Source of the DNA: Deinandra increscens subsp. villosa
Taxonomy: Eukaryota; Streptophyta; Magnoliopsida; Asterales; Asteraceae
Direction: 5' to 3'
Length of the DNA: 64,000 bases
NCBI GenBank assembly: GCA_039602395.1
Contig: JBCNJP010000025.1
Location: 99,810,124-99,874,123, forward strand
Shown here: in pieces, positions 60,924 through 64,000 of the stretch
Layout: each line of letters begins with the position of its first letter
Numbering within the stretch: position 1 is the stretch's first letter
The notes under the pieces: model-generated
What the model was told of the DNA's origin: nothing
Database searches by the model: none
Seen by the model: only the letters and a program-made list of their open reading frames with translations
Program-made: the position numbers and the translations under genes

Positions 60924-61035
60924 ATCATCAGACTTGCAAGCAAGCTGCCTGTTAGTGAGTTGGTTGCAATGGAAGTTGATTCACTCATTCACTGGAGAAC
61001 GGAGAGGACCTTGATGAAGATAACCTCACATAGTC
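60924..61035 (+). pseudogene. Duplicated, frameshifted last exon of gamma-SNAP
   Basis: TTGCAGATCATCAGACTTGC, the acceptor and start of gamma-SNAP exon 9, recurs at 60919, and the copy can be followed through GACCTTGATGAAGATAACC to the old stop region. It has substitutions (Arg-Lys to Ser-Lys, Pro-Ala to Pro-Val) and an eight-base repeat ATTCACTC that breaks the frame. The 3' flank is also copied. No other gamma-SNAP exons are present here. Confidence 0.93.
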
Positions 61036-61550
61036 ATAAAAAGCATATATACTATACATAATGTGTGTGTGTGAAAGTGGTGAAATTATATATTTGATTG
61101 ATTATGTGGCCTGTTATTTAGTTTATGACTTATTATAAAGTTATTCTTACATATTATGCATTTGAAAGTCTCAGTGGACTTGAAATATACTCTTTGTTTG
61201 CCTTGGCTACACAACTTTTAACCGATGAAATTTAACAGATTTACAACTCGATGCTACTTCTTGGTTGCTCATTTGACTTTTGATAGTAAGAGATCTAACA
61301 AGCCCAAATGGTCTTTTTAGGGCTAAAATCGGAAAAGTTTGGTCTCATGGTCCGTGAACAAAACTTTCTAAGTTCAAATATTGCTTAGAATTTAAATACC
61401 CTATTATAAAAGGAGAATTTATTTGTAACGGTCCAAGTCTTTTAATTAATCTCATCGCAAGTTTCTTTAAATATAATTTTTTAATTAAAACTATAACAAC
61501 TTTTAATTAAATTATAACTAAAATTAAGCAATGTTTATAATCAAGTCGTG
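61036..61550. repeat. Duplicated 3' flank of gamma-SNAP
   Basis: Matches 56346-56990 with indels; shared landmarks are GTGTGTGTGAAAGTGGTGAAA, CTTGGTTGCTCA, GATAGTAAGAGAT and CTATTATAAAAGGAGAATTTAT in the same order (any one shown is a short piece). Confidence 0.85.
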
Positions 61551-61554
61551 ATAA

Positions 61555-61675
61555 GTTTGCCACTTAGATTGTAGCTTAGTGGTAAGGAGCAAAATCTTTT
61601 TGATGAAGACCAATGTTTAAACTTAGCAATGATGAAAATTGATAAAAAATAATAAAAATTTGTCGTTAAAAAAAA
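61555..61675 (+). mobile_element. SINE-like element
   Basis: TAGCTTAGTGGTAAGG (box A-like) near 61573, a degraded box B (GTTTAAACTTAG) near 61614, and an A-rich end near 61667. AGTCGTGATAAGTTT on the left (61544-61558) and AGTCATGATAAGTTT on the right (61676-61690) are probably its duplication, with one mismatch. Confidence 0.65.
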
Positions 61676-61844
61676 GTCATGATAAGTTTACATTTATTTT
61701 CACATTTTCTTCCCTCCACTTATAAAAATGAATGATTTTCAATCGATGCATAGAAAATCTACAATAACACGCATATGATAACGTATTAAACACTTAAAAC
61801 GTAACAAACTACATAACAACTTTCACCGAGCAAAAACTGCCTAA

Positions 61845-62155
61845 CAACTTTTTTTTTGAACAACGATTTATCAGTCGAACCTGATGCTCAGCCCACCACG
61901 ATGACTCAGTGTCTCTGAGAGTGTCTCAAGTCTGCGGGTGCGAGCGAGTCAGGACACCACCTCCTTGCCCTAGTTCGGGGGGAAACCCGGCCTGCGAGCA
62001 GCCACCGGTAAAACCCCCTTCGCCAAAGATTCGAACCTGGGTCGCTAAAAGCTTTTCAAGCCCAAAGAGCTTTAAGGGTACCAAAGAACAAATAATGTCA
62101 TTAGTGAGGTTTGAACTTAAGTCTCTAGAAACCCAAGCCAAAGCCCCAACCATTA
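61845..62155 (-). mobile_element. SINE-like element with two tRNA-like heads
   Basis: On the minus strand the A tail is at 61850-61858. A box B GGTTCGAATC lies near 62030 and, further out, a second tRNA-like segment with GGGGCTTTGGCTTGGG and AGTTCAAACCTC (62105-62150). The body is GC-rich relative to the window. I see no clear target duplication, so it may be a SINE inserted beside an older SINE head. Confidence 0.55.
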
Positions 62156-62170
62156 CTTCTTTTTTATATA

Positions 62171-64000
62171 CTAGGTTAGTAACCCGTGTAATACACGGGT
62201 TGAATATTAGGTTCATAAGATGAGATAAATAAAATAAAAAATCAGTTATATAATTATAAATGGCAAAAGAAACATTGTAAAGACATGAAGAAAACCCAAT
62301 CAATATAAAACTAAATAACATAACAATATCCAAAAAATTACATTGTTACAAAGATTATTGCTCATAAACGTTCAAATATTTCTGTGTACACAACATTTGT
62401 TGTTTTGTTTGTAACTTTGCCATCCTTATCTAAAATTAGGAGCTTTAATCCTTCTCTGCTCTTAACTCTGGATAATGCGACATACAATTGACCATGTGAA
62501 AAAGACTGGTTCTCTCAGATACACTTCAACTTTAGAAAGTGATTGTCCTTGACTCTTATTAACTGTCATCGCAAAACATACAGCAAGGGGAAATTGTCTT
62601 CTTCTAAATTTGAAAGGAATCTTCTTGTCAGAAGGTGTCAAACTAATTCTAGGGATTAAAGTGCGAGTCCCAATATTAGTTCCAGAAATTACCTCAGCTT
62701 CTATAACACGACCACCCAATCTAACCACCTGTAGTCTCGTTCCATTACACAATCCATTTTTCTGGTCAATGTTTCTTAATAACATAACTGGAACACCGAC
62801 TTTTAGGACTAACTTATGGTTTGGCAACCCTGATAATTTAAGTCCGTTTAAAACATCAGGTGAGTATAAACCTGCATCAAAGTTATCATTAAGATACTCT
62901 GATTGACAAATGCTATCTGAACTTAGATATTCCTTTGTTTCCCCGGGAAACAATGATAGCAACCGATCATTAATATCTTGAACTACTTCATTGGTTGGTG
63001 CAAGTATTACCCTTTCTTGAAAAAAAGTTGGATTTTCAATATTATCAAGAATTGAAGGATAAACAAACTCAATCAAATCAGAAAGAGGATCCAACGAATC
63101 TTTAATAAGAAGATCATCAGGCACGTCGATAATTTCATGACCATCATTTACACCACCAAGTTTTCCTTCTCCTAGATCCAAAAGCCAGTTTACAAATATT
63201 TTTGTTTGCTCTATATCAGATGCTTTGCTTCCAACACTTAATCTCATGTTTTTGGTTAATTTGAGGACCTTGCATTTTGTCCAAATGTATGAGGAATTCA
63301 AAGATGCACTAACAACGTCATATCTACTTGCACCAGGTATAACTGGTAGAGTTTGTCTGAAGTCTCCTCCAAAAACAATAACTTTGCCTCCAAATAGAAC
63401 GTCAGAGTTGTCGAAAGTTTCAGAACTCAAAATGTCTTTAAAAGTCCTATCTAATGCTTCAAAAGCATGCTTATGAACCATTGGTGCTTCATCCCAAATA
63501 ATTAAATTTGTTTTTCTTATCAAATCAGCAACGTCACTATCGGGCTTTATATGACACAAAGAATTCTCGTTCACATTTATTGAAATTAGAAATCTAGAAT
63601 GTGCGGTCCTTCCTCCGGTTAATAACAAAGATGCAATCCCACTTGAAGCCACATTTAAAACAATATGTCCTTTTGATCTTATGGCTGCAGACAATGTCTT
63701 CCATATAAATGTTTTACCTGTACCGCCATATCCATAAACAAAAAAAACACCTCCTTTTTTATCTTCGACCGCTTTCATGAAATTGTTAAAAACACCCCGT
63801 TGCTCACACGTCAATGAAACAAAAAGATCATTGAACTCATTTTGTAAGATCTGTTTGTCATAAGATTGCTCCTCATTGATCAAACGATTATTTGCATCAG
63901 ATATAGACTCATGATCTGGGAAAGGCATGCTTGTAAACTTTCGTAAACTGGAATTATTACGAAGTAAGAAGTTCTCGATCTCAAGCAAAGCCAAGTTCTT
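62171..64000 (-). mobile_element. Helitron, 3' portion
   Basis: On the minus strand the element runs from beyond the window edge to its 3' terminus at 62171: a stem-loop (plus strand AACCCGTGTAATACACGGGTT less one base, 62181-62201), then ACTAACCTAG and host T. The helicase coding region ends at 62362, some 190 bases inside. The 5' end and the Rep nuclease part lie outside the window. Confidence 0.88.
62362..64000 (-). pseudogene. Helitron RepHel helicase domain (PIF1-type), one frameshift
   Basis: C-terminal helicase of the Helitron replication protein (5'-3' SF1B, PIF1 family). The frame is open from the right edge to 62462: LLEIENFLLRNNSSLR, SLTCEQRGVFNNFM, Walker A GYGGTGKTF, IASLLLTGGRTAHSRF, Walker B IIWDEAPM, GGDFRQTLPVIPG, KNMRL, and CFAMTVNKSQGQSLSKV. 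Near 62499-62505 one extra T in a T run (five instead of four) shifts the frame and gives an early stop at 62462-62464. In the next frame the expected end follows: HGQLYVALSRVKSREGL, then TTNVVYTEIFERL and a stop at 62362-62364. The N-terminus is cut by the window edge. Chromosomal PIF1 helicases are less likely because of the Helitron end 190 bases downstream. Confidence 0.9.

Noticed and set aside
62610..63476. Plus-strand frames over the helicase
   Set aside because: Antisense shadows of the Helitron helicase.

Overview
The window is nuclear DNA of a flowering plant, a eudicot. It has seven intron-rich host genes with GT..AG introns in an AT-rich background dense in transposons (Helitron, hAT, PIF/Harbinger, Copia, LINE, tRNA-derived SINEs). 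The repeat style resembles Asteraceae genomes, but that is only an impression. A run of exactly 500 N (46563-47062) marks a scaffold gap. I see no prokaryotic or viral system and no CRISPR array.

Layout. 0.6-0.94 kb: a SINE. 2.46-10.88 kb (+): a 19-exon PP6/SIT4-associated SAPS-domain protein, with a SINE close to one 3' splice site. 11.9-14.1 kb: an old hAT-type element carrying a nested SINE, then a Helitron 3' end. 14.5-20.98 kb (+): a group IIe WRKY factor (WRKY14/35 type) with a frameshift in exon 1 and a 4.5 kb first intron holding a solo LTR and SINE-like repeats. 22.86-26.71 kb (-): epsilon-COP in seven exons. 26.9-28.85 kb: a hAT-like element with a BED-finger ORF split by a second hAT MITE, then a 197-bp tandem repeat. 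29.2-33.1 kb (-): an NPH3/BTB protein. 33.76-37.17 kb: a hAT MITE, a LINE tail, a decayed PIF/Harbinger transposase and a Tourist-like MITE. 37.4-39.4 kb (+): a secreted two-domain phytocystatin. 40.8-45.5 kb (-): a UDP-arabinose (UDP-xylose) 4-epimerase with a one-base frameshift. 46.5-51.9 kb: the gap, MITEs, two Helitron-like elements and two hAT-like elements. 52.1-56.3 kb (+): gamma-SNAP with a U12-type intron. 57.2-60.8 kb: a chimeric cluster of Copia pieces. 60.9-61.5 kb: a broken copy of the gamma-SNAP last exon and 3' flank. 61.5-62.2 kb: SINE-like sequence. 62.17 kb to the right edge (-): the 3' end of a Helitron with its PIF1-type helicase.

The host genes do not form a pathway. Epsilon-COP and gamma-SNAP both serve vesicle traffic, and UDP-arabinose 4-epimerase makes a Golgi cell-wall precursor, but their proximity looks incidental. 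Five of the seven (SAPS, WRKY, epsilon-COP, NPH3, epimerase) match, from memory, neighbours on Arabidopsis chromosome 1 near At1g304xx-306xx, so the window is probably an ancestral gene block expanded by transposons. The points most worth checking are the frameshifts in the WRKY and epimerase genes (assembly error or real loss), the unusual 3' end of the U12 intron, the gamma-SNAP tail duplication, and the clear transposon footprints.
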